Assembly (NCBI GenBank): GCA_902762805.1 | Contig: CACWPQ010000013.1 | Span: 29,541-93,540 of the forward strand | DNA: 64,000 nucleotides | Reading direction: 5' to 3' | Source of the DNA: an uncultured Bacteroidota bacterium | Lineage (GTDB): Bacteria > Bacteroidota > Bacteroidia > Bacteroidales > P3 | Part shown: positions 25,463 to 33,859 of the stretch, piece by piece | How positions within the stretch are numbered: the first letter of the stretch is position 1 | Layout of the letters: the number at the start of each line of letters is the position of its first letter | The notes under the pieces: generated by a model | Database searches by the model: none | What the model was told of the DNA's origin: nothing | Seen by the model: only the letters and a program-made list of their open reading frames with translations | Position numbers and translations under genes: made by a program

Positions 25463-27298
25463 ATGCTGAAAAACAAAATCTTAGCATCGAGCCTAGCCTC
25501 ATTCCTGATGGCCGCAACGCTCTTGTTCACCTCCTGCGTCCCGGAGAACGTCTCCCCCGACGCCGACCTCCCCAAAGGCGCCATCCGCCTGGTCGCTGAC
25601 AATTTTAAATCCACCAACGGCTCCAAATTGGGACTCGACGATAATGGTGAAAACGTCTTCTTCATCGAAGGCGATGTCATCTGGCTCAATGGCGAGGAAT
25701 GTGTTGTCTCCATGACCCCTTCGAATACGCCCTATATCTCTGTCCCCGACAACGTCACACCCCCCTATGTCGCTATCTATCCCGCCGATATTGCACCCGC
25801 CAGCTATTCGGGAGGCACCTCTGTCTCTATCACCCTGCCCCACACCCAGGTCTTCCGCACGACCCCTGACGGCCGGCAGAACGTCGAAGCCCCCCTCTGC
25901 GCCTACCTTAATCCCGGTGATAGTGAAAATCCAAACGCCCTGATATTTCAACATATCACTGCCGCCATCACTCTGGCCCTCATCAACCCCATGGATGGCG
26001 ACATCCAAGTAACTGGCGTCACTCTGACGACCGGCGGCGGCACCAATAATCGTCTTAACGGCTCTCTTTATATCGATGTGAGTTCCGATCCTCTTGTTGT
26101 AGCTGCTGCGGTACCCAACGGTACTGAAAACGAAATAAGCATCACTTTTGAGGATGATTGCATTATTCCAGCCAATGGCCACGTATTCCTTCAGATTCCG
26201 ATTTTACCGGTCAATATACCGACAAGTTCCGGCAGGTATTTTCAGGTCGAAGTCACTGCCAAACCGTCGATAGAAGGTGTTGTCCCGTTTACTTATGTAT
26301 ATGATCGCAAACAAGTCCCTACGTCCGATGACAATGGAGCCCTTCCCCCATTGGTAATCAATCGTGGTGAGTTGGCTTATGCTCCCGTGGAGTTCGACCC
26401 TACCAGCGAATACCTTCTTGTTAACGGCCTTTTCACTATCGATAATCAGGGAACCAAGGTGTTCTTCTCGAAAGGTAATCTAAAATACCAATTCGCTAAT
26501 ACTCTTTCGGAGACAACTCCCGACCCCCAGACTGCTTATGAATTATCCTCTAACTGGGGTTTCTTCGATACTCAAGATGCAATGTCCGAGCGGTGGAGTA
26601 GTACCGGTACTACATGGAACACTAGTTCGGATTATTATCGAGTATTCAATAGTACAAACAGTGGCAATATCTCACAATTCGTCTATGGCTCCACTGGTAC
26701 AAATGGTGTAACGCCTAGGCTTCTTCCCCTCTATGGCAATAAGCCAGCAACTGGAGTTACCTACACAACAACGGATTTGTCTGTTGAGGATCGAACAGAC
26801 TGGGGCTGCCGTGTAAATGGAGATTGGTTCACTCTTTCTGCAGACGAATGGAATTATCTGCTGGGCATTGGAGACGGTGCTAAAAGGCAATTGACAGATG
26901 AGAATGGTAGAACTAATTCCTCATATAAGTGCTACGAAACCAGGACCGTTAATGGTGTAAATGGGATTGTTATATATCCAGATAACTATTGGAAAATTGT
27001 TGCAAATAGAAATGGGGGGTTATCATGGGATAAGATGCAGGAAAACGGAGTGGTTTTCCTACCGTATACTGGCCAAATTCAAGGGTCAACTAGTAGGAAA
27101 TCTCAAACTGCTAAGACTAAATCACTGTTTTATTGGACGCGGACAGGTGAGCAGTATTTACAAGCGATTGAGACTGGTACAAGTATTGGTGCCCCGGTAA
27201 TTGCGCAAGGATATTCTGGTAGTAACGACACAAAAAAAAGATTCTCTGCCGCTGTACGTTTGGTACGCAAAGTAACTGCAGGAAGCACCTCTAAATAA
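25463..27298 (+). CDS. Fimbrillin-like lipoprotein with FSKGNL surface domain
   Basis: 611 residues. Lipobox LLFTSC (Cys near 27). The N-terminal 310 residues match the phase-switch lipoprotein at 15025 in layout (LPHTQVFRTTPDG against LPSTYVYTTNSDG; RGELAYAPVEF against RGQLGYAKVQP). The C-terminal part is a domain common in Bacteroidales surface proteins: FFSKGNLKYQF, LSADEWNYLLG, VNGVNGIVIYPDNY, ENGVVFLPYTG. From about 26.4 kb the DNA becomes markedly AT-richer and uses other codons, so this domain was probably acquired separately. Likely displayed on the cell surface. Confidence 0.75.
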   Translation: MLKNKILASSLASFLMAATLLFTSCVPENVSPDADLPKGAIRLVADNFKSTNGSKLGLDDNGENVFFIEGDVIWLNGEECVVSMTPSNTPYISVPDNVTPPYVAIYPADIAPASYSGGTSVSITLPHTQVFRTTPDGRQNVEAPLCAYLNPGDSENPNALIFQHITAAITLALINPMDGDIQVTGVTLTTGGGTNNRLNGSLYIDVSSDPLVVAAAVPNGTENEISITFEDDCIIPANGHVFLQIPILPVNIPTSSGRYFQVEVTAKPSIEGVVPFTYVYDRKQVPTSDDNGALPPLVINRGELAYAPVEFDPTSEYLLVNGLFTIDNQGTKVFFSKGNLKYQFANTLSETTPDPQTAYELSSNWGFFDTQDAMSERWSSTGTTWNTSSDYYRVFNSTNSGNISQFVYGSTGTNGVTPRLLPLYGNKPATGVTYTTTDLSVEDRTDWGCRVNGDWFTLSADEWNYLLGIGDGAKRQLTDENGRTNSSYKCYETRTVNGVNGIVIYPDNYWKIVANRNGGLSWDKMQENGVVFLPYTGQIQGSTSRKSQTAKTKSLFYWTRTGEQYLQAIETGTSIGAPVIAQGYSGSNDTKKRFSAAVRLVRKVTAGSTSK

Positions 27299-27339
27299 AT
27301 CAATCAGAGATAATTATATTTTTAAAATCTTCATTTGAA

Positions 27340-27561
27340 ATGAAACAGATTAAGCTTGCATATATTGCTCCGGAGTTGACTGTCGTAACTGTAGCTGCCG
27401 AGACGGGATTCGCCGATTCCCTTCTTGTCCACCCCATCAATATTGAAACCGACTTCAACCTGATCACCGACTACACCGTCATAAACAGCAATGGTCGCAA
27501 CTTCGGCAACCCGATCAACTCGCCCTCGGAGAACTACAACAATAACTTCTGGAACTTCTAG
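27340..27561 (+). CDS. Small companion protein of fimbrillin-like cassette (GFA-S type)
   Basis: 73 residues, no signal peptide. YIAPELTVVTVAAETGFADS parallels the protein at 17078, and the end NNNFWNF is again Asn/aromatic-rich. It follows the lipoprotein by 41 bp and precedes the nitroreductase by 3 bp. Role unknown; the repeated pairing with fimbrillin-like genes suggests it works with them. Confidence 0.65.
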   Translation: MKQIKLAYIAPELTVVTVAAETGFADSLLVHPINIETDFNLITDYTVINSNGRNFGNPINSPSENYNNNFWNF

Positions 27562-27564
27562 TTT

Positions 27565-28323
27565 ATGACCCATCAGACGATAGAGCTCATGCTGCGGCAC
27601 CGTAGCATACGCCGATTCTCCGACCAGCCGGTGAGCGACTCCCTGCTCTCCGAGCTGGTGGAGTGTGGCCTGCGTGCCTCCAACACGGGCAACATGCAGC
27701 TCTACAGCGTCATCGCCACTCGCGAGGAACCCCTGCGCTCCGAGCTGCTGAAATTCCACTTTAACCAGTGCTCCTCCGCCCCCCTGCTGCTCACCATCTG
27801 CACCGATGTGCACCGCTACCACCGCTACTGCCAGGTCAACCAGTGCGACCAGCCCTACGGCAACCTGCTGTGGATGATGTCCGCCTTGGTCGACGCCAGC
27901 CTCTTCGCCCAGAACCTCTGCCTCGCCGCCGAGGCTCGCGGCCTGGGCTTCTGCCACCTCGGCACCGTGATGTACAACACGCCCGAGATTGCCGCCCTGC
28001 TGCATTGCCCCGAAGGGGTGGTGCCCGTCATCGCCCTCGCCCTCGGCTTCCCTGCCGAGGAGGGACGCCTCAGCGAGCGCATCGGCCCCGACGGCATCCT
28101 GCACAGCGAGGTCTACCACCCCTACTCCGACGACGACATACGCCGCATCCACGCCGTGCGCGACAACGACCCCTTCAACCAGGAAATGGTGCGCCAGAAC
28201 GGCACCCGCAACTACTGCGAAATCTTCACCACCAAGCGCTACCCCCGCCCGATGAACGAAAGCGTCAGCCATAAGCTGGAGGACTTCCTCCGCCAGGCCG
28301 GCATGATGGACAAGGAAAACTAG
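27565..28323 (+). CDS. NfsA-type nitroreductase/flavin oxidoreductase
   Basis: 252 residues. FMN-binding N-terminal motif HRSIRRFSDQPV, SNTGNMQ, then AEARGLGFCHLGTV and VIALALGFPAE, the conserved blocks of the NfsA/FRP subgroup (NAD(P)H:FMN oxidoreductase). Natural substrate not evident. The start is 3 bp after the small companion gene, so it may be co-transcribed with the cassette. Confidence 0.8.
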   Translation: MTHQTIELMLRHRSIRRFSDQPVSDSLLSELVECGLRASNTGNMQLYSVIATREEPLRSELLKFHFNQCSSAPLLLTICTDVHRYHRYCQVNQCDQPYGNLLWMMSALVDASLFAQNLCLAAEARGLGFCHLGTVMYNTPEIAALLHCPEGVVPVIALALGFPAEEGRLSERIGPDGILHSEVYHPYSDDDIRRIHAVRDNDPFNQEMVRQNGTRNYCEIFTTKRYPRPMNESVSHKLEDFLRQAGMMDKEN

Positions 28324-28324
28324 A

Positions 28325-28362
28325 TATTCTGGAAACACTGGAAAAACTAGAAACTAGAAACA
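28325..28362. repeat. Short tandem repeat, CTGGAAA/ACTAGAA-type
   Basis: ATTCTGGAA ACACTGGAA AAACTAGAA ACTAGAA: 9- then 7-bp units in the 49-bp gap before the acyl-CoA ligase, beginning at the nitroreductase stop. Confidence 0.8.
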
Positions 28363-28372
28363 AAAGAAAACC

Positions 28373-30232
28373 ATGACAGAAATCACACGCACATTCGACC
28401 TGCTGGACCATCTGGTGGAACGCTACCCGAAGGACGACATCCTGGCCGGCAAGGTCGATGGCGAGTGGGTGCGCTATTCGTCGCACGACTACTATAAGTT
28501 CGCCCACTACCTGGCCTACGGCCTTTGCGAGATGGGCCTCAAGGAGGGCGACAGCGTGGTCACCATGAGCGGCAACTGCCCCGAGTGGAATTTCATTGAC
28601 ATGGCCCTCTCCATGAGCGGCATCATCCATGTGCCTATCTACCCCACACTCTCCACCGAGAACTACCTACATATCCTCCAGCACAGCGAAGCCTCGGCCG
28701 TCTTCGTCAGCACCCGCATGCTGCTGGGTCGCCTGCGCCCCGCCCTGGAGCAACTCGACTCCAAGCCCCAGATCTACACCCTGGCCCAAGTCGACGGCGA
28801 GCACCGCACGCTCGAAATCCTCAAGCTCGGCATCGCCAACCGCGACAAGTGGATGGGCGAAATAGAGCGTCGCAAGCGCGAGATACAGCCCGACGACTGG
28901 ACCACCATGATCTACACCTCCGGCACCACGGGTCTGCCCAAGGGTGTCATGCTCAGCCACCGCAACCTATGCTCCAACTTCCTGGCCCACGCCCAGGTGC
29001 AACCTATGGACTCGCGCTGCCGCATCCTCTCCTTCCTGCCGCTCAACCACATCTACGAGCGATCGATGAACTACCACTTCCAGTATCTCGGCATCAGCAT
29101 CTACTACGCCGAAAGCCTGGGCACCATCCAGCAGAACATGATGGAAATCAAAGCCCACGGCTTCTGTGCCGTGCCGCGGGTGCTGGAGATGGTCTACGAC
29201 AAACTCTACGCCGCCGGCAAAGACTTCTCGGGACTGAAGAAAACCATCTACGACTGGGCCTTCAGCCACGGCCGGCGCTATGACTACGCGGGCCTGCGCA
29301 AGTTCTCGCCCATGTACCAGCTCAACCAGAAGATCCTGGACCGTCTGGTCTACAGCCAGTGGCGCGAGAAGTTCGGAGGCAACCGCCTGACCATCATCAC
29401 CGGCAGCAGCTCCATCCAGCCCGACATGATACGCGTCTTCGCCGCCGCCGGCATCAACATCTACGAGGGCTACGGCCTCTCGGAGACCAGCCCCGTCATC
29501 GCCGTCAACGACCCCGCCCACAAGCAGGTCAAGATCGGCACCGTGGGACCCGTCCTCTCCGGCGTGGAAATGAAATTCGCCGACGACGGCGAAATCCTCA
29601 CCCGCGGGCCGCACGTCATGCTCGGCTACTACAAAGACCCCGAGTACACCGCCCAGGTCATCGACCCCGACGGATGGTTCCACACGGGCGACATCGGCAC
29701 CCTTGTCGGTGGCAAGTACCTCAAAATCACCGACCGCAAGAAAGACATCTTCAAGCTCTCAGCCGGCAAATACATCGCCCCGCAGCTCATCGAGAATATG
29801 CTGCGCGGCTCGGAATACATCGAGCAGGTGATGGTCATCGGCGAAAACGAAAAGTGCGCCGCCGCCATCATCAGCCCCAACTTTAACACGCTCCACTTCT
29901 GGGCGCTCAAGTACAAGCTGCACTACCGTGACAACGCCGAGCTCATCGCTATGCCGCAGGTGCACGACAAGTTTAAGAAGGTGCTCGAGGTCTACAACAA
30001 AGAGCTCGCCCCCCACGAGCAAATCAAACTCTTCCGCCTGGTGACCGATGAGTGGACGCCGGCCAACGGGCTTCTGTCGCCTACGCTGAAGTTGCGTCGT
30101 GCCCCGCTGATGGAGAAGTACAAGGATCTCATCGCCGACATCTTCGGCAAAGAGAAGCCCTCACAGAACGCCTTTATTTCTGCCTTCAAGAGTGTCGAGT
30201 TGCCCTCAATTTCGAAACTAATTAGGAATTAG
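28373..30232 (+). CDS. Long-chain acyl-CoA/ACP ligase (AMP-forming)
   Basis: 619 residues. ANL-superfamily motifs: MIYTSGTTGLPKGVMLSH (AMP binding), INIYEGYGLSETSP, WFHTGDIG and TDRKKDIFKLSAGKYIAP. It activates fatty acids with ATP. The last codons (LIRN) and stop are part of an AATTAGG repeat, so the exact C-terminus may have been remodelled. Assigned as long-chain type by overall similarity to FadD-like Bacteroidota proteins; chain length is not proven. Confidence 0.85.
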   Translation: MTEITRTFDLLDHLVERYPKDDILAGKVDGEWVRYSSHDYYKFAHYLAYGLCEMGLKEGDSVVTMSGNCPEWNFIDMALSMSGIIHVPIYPTLSTENYLHILQHSEASAVFVSTRMLLGRLRPALEQLDSKPQIYTLAQVDGEHRTLEILKLGIANRDKWMGEIERRKREIQPDDWTTMIYTSGTTGLPKGVMLSHRNLCSNFLAHAQVQPMDSRCRILSFLPLNHIYERSMNYHFQYLGISIYYAESLGTIQQNMMEIKAHGFCAVPRVLEMVYDKLYAAGKDFSGLKKTIYDWAFSHGRRYDYAGLRKFSPMYQLNQKILDRLVYSQWREKFGGNRLTIITGSSSIQPDMIRVFAAAGINIYEGYGLSETSPVIAVNDPAHKQVKIGTVGPVLSGVEMKFADDGEILTRGPHVMLGYYKDPEYTAQVIDPDGWFHTGDIGTLVGGKYLKITDRKKDIFKLSAGKYIAPQLIENMLRGSEYIEQVMVIGENEKCAAAIISPNFNTLHFWALKYKLHYRDNAELIAMPQVHDKFKKVLEVYNKELAPHEQIKLFRLVTDEWTPANGLLSPTLKLRRAPLMEKYKDLIADIFGKEKPSQNAFISAFKSVELPSISKLIRN

Positions 30233-30237
30233 CAGTC

Positions 30238-31023
30238 TTGACAAGATTAGTACATATCACGGTGATAGTGCTGGCAGTGCTGATGGCGGGATGTCGAGGA
30301 CAGAAGGAACGCGCCTATATCAAGGATGCACCGCGCGATGAGCAAATGGAGATCACCAACAGCTACACCACTGTCATTCAGCCTGGCGACCTGCTGTATA
30401 TCTATGTCTACAGCCAGACGCCGGAGAGTGCCTACGCTTTCAACGAAGAGACCAACAAAGGGACACAGGATGGGCAGGTGCGTGGTTATTTGGTGCAATC
30501 CACCGGCAACCTGCACTTTCCAATATTGGGTGAAATAGAGGCGGCCGGCAAGACTCTGGGCGAGCTGGCCGATGCGCTGGAGCGAAGGCTCGAGAATGAG
30601 AACTATGTGAGCGACGCTATCGTGACGGTGACGACGCTGAACTATCATGTGGCAGTGATAGGGGAAGTGAAGCACCCGAGGGTGTTGCACAGTCCGAATG
30701 GACGCCTGACTATCTTCGAGGCCTTGGCACAATGTGGCGACATCACTGAATACGGTTTGCGGACCAATGTCGTGGTGGTGCGCCAGAATCAGGACTCGCA
30801 AGTGGTGGATACGCTGGACCTGACGAAGATGAGTGTGCTTTCATCTCCTTTCTACTACCTGCAGCAGAACGATGTCGTCTATGTAGAACCCACGGAGAAA
30901 CGCCGCCGCGATGCCTACAGACGTGAGGATTGGGTCCAGTACATGAGCATGGGCGTGTCGGCGCTCAATATCGCATATAGGACAATCTATTCCATCGTAC
31001 TTTTTAATTCGTTTTACGAGTGA
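30238..31023 (+). CDS. Polysaccharide export lipoprotein (Wza-like)
   Basis: 261 residues. Lipobox AVLMAGC, then the export domain (VIQPGDLLYIYVYS, FPILGEIEAAGKTLGELADAL) and a SLBB-like region (VAVIGEVKHPRVL). It should form or plug the outer-membrane channel for exported polysaccharide. The start is TTG at 30238, 5 bp after the ligase stop. A hydrophobic C-terminal stretch (GVSALNIAYRTIYSIVLF) may be the membrane-spanning helix. No Wzc or glycosyltransferases are adjacent. Confidence 0.8.
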   Translation: MTRLVHITVIVLAVLMAGCRGQKERAYIKDAPRDEQMEITNSYTTVIQPGDLLYIYVYSQTPESAYAFNEETNKGTQDGQVRGYLVQSTGNLHFPILGEIEAAGKTLGELADALERRLENENYVSDAIVTVTTLNYHVAVIGEVKHPRVLHSPNGRLTIFEALAQCGDITEYGLRTNVVVVRQNQDSQVVDTLDLTKMSVLSSPFYYLQQNDVVYVEPTEKRRRDAYRREDWVQYMSMGVSALNIAYRTIYSIVLFNSFYE

Positions 31024-31056
31024 AATCCGCTAACAGACAGTGCAGTAGAAAATAAA

Positions 31057-31088
31057 TTTGGTCATGTGGGGAAAAAGTAGTACTTTTG
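31057..31088 (+). promoter_or_regulatory. tRNA promoter TTTG-N20-TACTTTTG
   Basis: TTTG 31057-31060 and TACTTTTG 31081-31088 with 20-bp spacing, 20 bp before the tRNA. Confidence 0.75.
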
Positions 31089-31108
31089 CACACGTTTTTG
31101 ACCGAGAG

Positions 31109-31179
31109 TGTCCCATGGTGTAACGGTAGCACTACAGATTTTGGTTCTGCCTGTCGAGGTTCGAATCCTCGTGGGACAA
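31109..31179 (+). tRNA. tRNA-Gln (TTG)
   Basis: Acceptor TGTCCCA pairs with TGGGACA; D arm GTG..CAC; anticodon loop TTTTGGT gives TTG (Gln, CAA codons); T arm CGAGG-TTCGAAT-CCTCG. Discriminator A; CCA is not encoded. The anticodon stem has one mismatch (A27-C43: ACAGA against TCTGC). Confidence 0.9.
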
Positions 31180-31181
31180 CG

Positions 31182-31210
31182 AAAGAGCGCTGTTTGTCAG
31201 CGCTCTTTTT
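31182..31210 (+). terminator. Rho-independent terminator of tRNA-Gln
   Basis: AAAGAGCGCTG / CAGCGCTCTTT stem with a 5-nt loop, ending in five T. Confidence 0.85.
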
Positions 31211-31231
31211 GTAGGTGAGTAGTTCAGAAAA

Positions 31232-32095
31232 TCAATTTGAGGAGCTGGATCTAGCGTCGGCTATGGCGTTGTTGGAGAAGAATTCTTTACCGTAAGGGGT
31301 GAGGTTTACATGGCTAGCCAACCAGTTGACGGGCACCACCACCGACTGGATGCCGCAGGCGTAGGGGGCAATGTCGTAGAGCGGATAGACGAAGGTGATG
31401 GTGCTGAAGGAGCTGTCAATCAAGTAGTCCACTGGTACCGGCAGGCTATTGGCCTCGGCGAACTCGTCGAAGAGGCAGTTGCGTACCTCTGCATTCATTT
31501 CCATCTCGTTCACCGCCGTGCGGATGGCTTTGCCCAGATGGGTTGTGTCCATGAGGTCTTCGATATGGATGATGGAGCCTTTGGCGATGTCGACATTCAC
31601 GTATTGGGCTGTATATGTGCCATGTGCAGCACCGACGACGGAGATTTCATCCTTGATGCAGAAGGTGGCCAGGTTGCCATTCACGTCGCATGTACTTTCC
31701 AGATGGCCGTAGGTGTACTGCAGTGTGTCGGCGATGCTGTCGTTTTTCAGCTCGAGGAGTTGTATTTCAGCACCTCCCTCTTCGTATTCCCATGTGAGGT
31801 AGAGGAGGTGTTCGGCGGCCTCGTCGAAAGTGGTCGACGTGCTGTCGCCGAAGGTGCGGATAAGCAGTTCGCGCTCGGCCTCGGGGGTGAGTAGGCCAGC
31901 CTTGGGCCAGGCCACATTGTAGCTGTTTTCCAATCCGATAACATTGCCGGCGGGGTAGAACGGCTCGTTGCCGATGACCACAAAGCAGCGCTTGTCCTGC
32001 AGTGTGTCGACGGCGAATTCCTTTGAGGGCTCTTTTTGCTGGCATGCAACCGCCAAGAGGCTGGTTGTCAGTGCGTAAAAAACATATTTCTTCAT
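31232..32095 (-). CDS. DUF3298-family lipoprotein
   Basis: 287 residues. Start MKKYVFYAL at 32095, lipobox SLLAVACQQ. The blocks LTWEYEEGGAEIQLLEL, GAAHGTYTAQYVNVDIAKGSIIHIEDL and FVYPLYDIAPYACG match DUF4163/DUF3298 proteins (RsiV-type fold), periplasmic domains of unknown ligand. Its promoter at 32119-32126 is divergent from the next gene. Confidence 0.75.
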   Translation of the reverse strand: MKKYVFYALTTSLLAVACQQKEPSKEFAVDTLQDKRCFVVIGNEPFYPAGNVIGLENSYNVAWPKAGLLTPEAERELLIRTFGDSTSTTFDEAAEHLLYLTWEYEEGGAEIQLLELKNDSIADTLQYTYGHLESTCDVNGNLATFCIKDEISVVGAAHGTYTAQYVNVDIAKGSIIHIEDLMDTTHLGKAIRTAVNEMEMNAEVRNCLFDEFAEANSLPVPVDYLIDSSFSTITFVYPLYDIAPYACGIQSVVVPVNWLASHVNLTPYGKEFFSNNAIADARSSSSN

Positions 32096-32118
32096 AACAG
32101 CGAAACGGTTTATTGATG

Positions 32119-32126
32119 CAAAGATA
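32119..32126 (-). promoter_or_regulatory. -7 box (TATCTTTG)
   Basis: Minus-strand TATCTTTG 23 bp before the DUF3298 start. Confidence 0.65.
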
Positions 32127-32144
32127 CAAAAAAAATCATAATTA

Positions 32145-32176
32145 TTTGGCAAATTGAAAAATAGTGTGTATCTTTG
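32145..32176 (+). promoter_or_regulatory. Promoter TTTG-N20-TATCTTTG
   Basis: TTTG 32145-32148 and TATCTTTG 32169-32176, 36 bp before the ATG at 32213; sets that start. Confidence 0.75.
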
Positions 32177-32212
32177 CAGTCGCAATCAAGGCTAAAAACA
32201 ATACGCACACCC

Positions 32213-32983
32213 ATGAAGTACCACGAGCAAGAAGAAAAGCTGTTCCGCCGCTGGAGCACCCGTGCACGCAAGCTGCACGATGCCGACATGATTACCAAAG
32301 ACGGCCTACTCTATCGAGGTGAGCTACGCTTCGACGGCCTGAACCAAGTGCATCGCCCCGGCGACGAGGAGCAGCTCTGGGACGATGCAGGCATGCGTCT
32401 CTTGGTACTCACCAAGGAGCTTGACGACGAGGACTGCTGGGATGTGCGTGCCGAGACGGGGCGCGTCCCCACGCCCCACATGACCAACCGCACTGCCCAG
32501 CGCTTCTACCCCAACCTCGAGCTCTGGGTCTATGGCTTGCTGACCATTCCCGAGCGCAAGGTCATCCCCTTCAGCCGTGCCGATAATCCCACACGCCTGC
32601 AGGGTTTTTATGAGAACGGCCCTATCGCGCGTGTCAACTGCAAGAAGCAACCTGATGGCAAGGCCGCGAGCAACGCCGTGCTGCAACGCTACATGAAGGA
32701 ATACGCTGACCTGCTCTGTGAGCAAATCCGGCTCTATGGCGCCGATATTATCCTCTGTTGCGGAGGCCAGGGCATCATGGTCGACTTTATCAAGGAGAAC
32801 CTTTATACGGATCTCGAGCAGGTCAATGGCCACTGCTGGTACTCGGCCGAGGCCAATGTGTTGGTCGTTAAACAATACCATCCTAACTACAATGTCTATA
32901 CCCGGAAGGATATGTATGCCTCGCTCATGCGCGACTATCAGTCCTTCCTCAAAACCAATCCCCGGTTCCCCTCTGCGCGCTGA
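32213..32983 (+). CDS. Conserved hypothetical, possible uracil-DNA-glycosylase-like fold
   Basis: 256 residues, soluble. Starts MKYHEQEEKLFRRW. Notable blocks: LLVLTKELDDEDCWDV, RVNCKKQPDG, then IILCCGGQGIMVDFIKE and KQYHPNY near the C-terminus. A hydrophobic strand plus Gly loop followed by a late HP motif is reminiscent of the uracil-DNA glycosylase superfamily, but the catalytic motif is not clear, so I do not assign activity. Single gene with its own promoter and terminator. Confidence 0.55.
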   Translation: MKYHEQEEKLFRRWSTRARKLHDADMITKDGLLYRGELRFDGLNQVHRPGDEEQLWDDAGMRLLVLTKELDDEDCWDVRAETGRVPTPHMTNRTAQRFYPNLELWVYGLLTIPERKVIPFSRADNPTRLQGFYENGPIARVNCKKQPDGKAASNAVLQRYMKEYADLLCEQIRLYGADIILCCGGQGIMVDFIKENLYTDLEQVNGHCWYSAEANVLVVKQYHPNYNVYTRKDMYASLMRDYQSFLKTNPRFPSAR

Positions 32984-33008
32984 TGTTTTTTCATAGTCAT
33001 TCGGTCTG

Positions 33009-33039
33009 GAGTGCCAAGTTCAAGGCACTCTTTTTTTTT
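33009..33039 (+). terminator. Rho-independent terminator
   Basis: GAGTGCC-8 nt-GGCACTC followed by nine T, 25 bp after the preceding stop. Confidence 0.85.
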
Positions 33040-33139
33040 GAAAAAAACGCCGAAAATGGCCGAAAATGGCGGGAATGTATGATGTTGATAAACAGTACTT
33101 TATTTGCATCCTCTTCTTCCTCTCTTCTTCCTCTCCTGG
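33031..33139 (-). repeat. Interspersed about 105-bp repeat, copy 2
   Basis: Read on the minus strand: GGAAGAAGAG duplication, GGATGC, TGTTTATCAAC, CCATTTTCGGCCATTTTCGGC and a T-rich end. Same block order as the copies at 9481, 52624 and 59775. Overlaps the T-run of the plus-strand terminator. Confidence 0.75.
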
Positions 33140-33150
33140 GCAATGGAAAA

Positions 33151-33169
33151 GCCCCTCGGGGCGAGGGGC
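33151..33169 (-). terminator. Minus-strand terminator-like hairpin
   Basis: GCCCCTC / GAGGGGC stem with 5-nt loop followed by TTTTCC on the minus strand, just before repeat copy 2. Confidence 0.55.
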
Positions 33170-33214
33170 TGGAAATACAGGGTTGAAGGGGGGGGGATAG
33201 GGGGTGTGGCGGGG

Positions 33215-33238
33215 GGTTGGAGGGTTGGATGTTGGATG
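33215..33238. repeat. Short tandem repeat, GGTTGGA-type
   Basis: GGTTGGA GGGTTGGA TGTTGGA: heptamer/octamer units, same core as the tract at 40037. It lies where a T9SS sorting domain loses its similarity. Confidence 0.75.
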
Positions 33239-33383
33239 CGGAGTTCATGCAGGAGGCGTCCCTCGGGGTCGAGGAGCTGGAGTGTGGAGCCGAGGCATGA
33301 GACTGGCAGGGAGACGGTGAGGAGTCCAGTGGTGGGGTTGGGGTGGAGGAGGATTACGGTGTAGGACGCGGAGGGGGGCGGCG
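33238..33383 (-). pseudogene. Out-of-frame remnant of a T9SS type A sorting domain
   Basis: On the minus strand, after the stop of the gene at 33384, the -1 frame reads APPPSASYTVILLHPNP, then TTGLLTVSLP and LQLLDPEGRLLHELR. This is the PNP-T-G and D-x-xGR pattern of Por-type C-terminal sorting domains. It then degenerates into a repeat. Adding one A to the AAAA run just before the upstream stop would fuse it in frame to the preceding gene. Confidence 0.7.
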
Positions 33384-33779
33384 CTACTGCTTTTGGGTGA
33401 GGGTGCCGGTGTATGTGACCTGTTTGTCGCCCATGGTGCAGCTGAATCGGAGGCTGCGGCCGTCGGCGGTGCCGCGGAGGTTGCGGACGGTGTATTTGGG
33501 GTAGGGCTTGCCGTTGGAGGTGGGCACCACCTGGCGGCAGCGGAGTGCGGTGCTGTCGACCACCACCTCGGGGATTTCCACGTCGACCTTGACGGGCATC
33601 ATACGGGCGAATTTGGTATTGAAAATCAGTATGGTGGCGCGGTCGCCCTGGCGTTGCAGCCGGGCGGTCACGTCGCGGCGGGTGTAGCCGTCGGTGGTCA
33701 TGGAGCCCACATAGGTCTGCGCCGGGGCCGCAAGGCCGAAGGCGAGCATGGCCAGCAGAAGGATGTGCTTGATGTTCAT
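33384..33779 (-). CDS. Exported protein, likely truncated T9SS cargo
   Basis: 131 residues. Signal peptide MNIKHILLLAMLAFGLAAPAQ; the mature part is beta-rich (YVGSMTTDGYTRRDVTARLQ, VKVDVEIPEVVVDSTALRC, RFSCTMGDKQVTYTGTLTQ), resembling small lipocalin/calycin-like periplasmic proteins. It stops at TQKQ just before the out-of-frame sorting domain, so the ancestral protein was probably about 50-60 residues longer and secreted by T9SS. Function unknown. Confidence 0.6.
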   Translation of the reverse strand: MNIKHILLLAMLAFGLAAPAQTYVGSMTTDGYTRRDVTARLQRQGDRATILIFNTKFARMMPVKVDVEIPEVVVDSTALRCRQVVPTSNGKPYPKYTVRNLRGTADGRSLRFSCTMGDKQVTYTGTLTQKQ

Positions 33780-33859
33780 TGGGTTGCGTTATAATTTCGA
33801 CATGAAAGCAATAAAATAACGCGCGGGGCGTTACAATATTGTATCAAACAATGCGATAG

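Noticed and set aside
31109..31179. tRNA-Gln as a pseudogene because of the A27-C43 mismatch
   Set aside because: All other stems pair, and it has a full promoter and terminator; one mismatch at the stem end is tolerable.
31057..31210. Attachment site or integrated element at tRNA-Gln
   Set aside because: No integrase, no repeat of the tRNA 3' end and ordinary genes on both sides.
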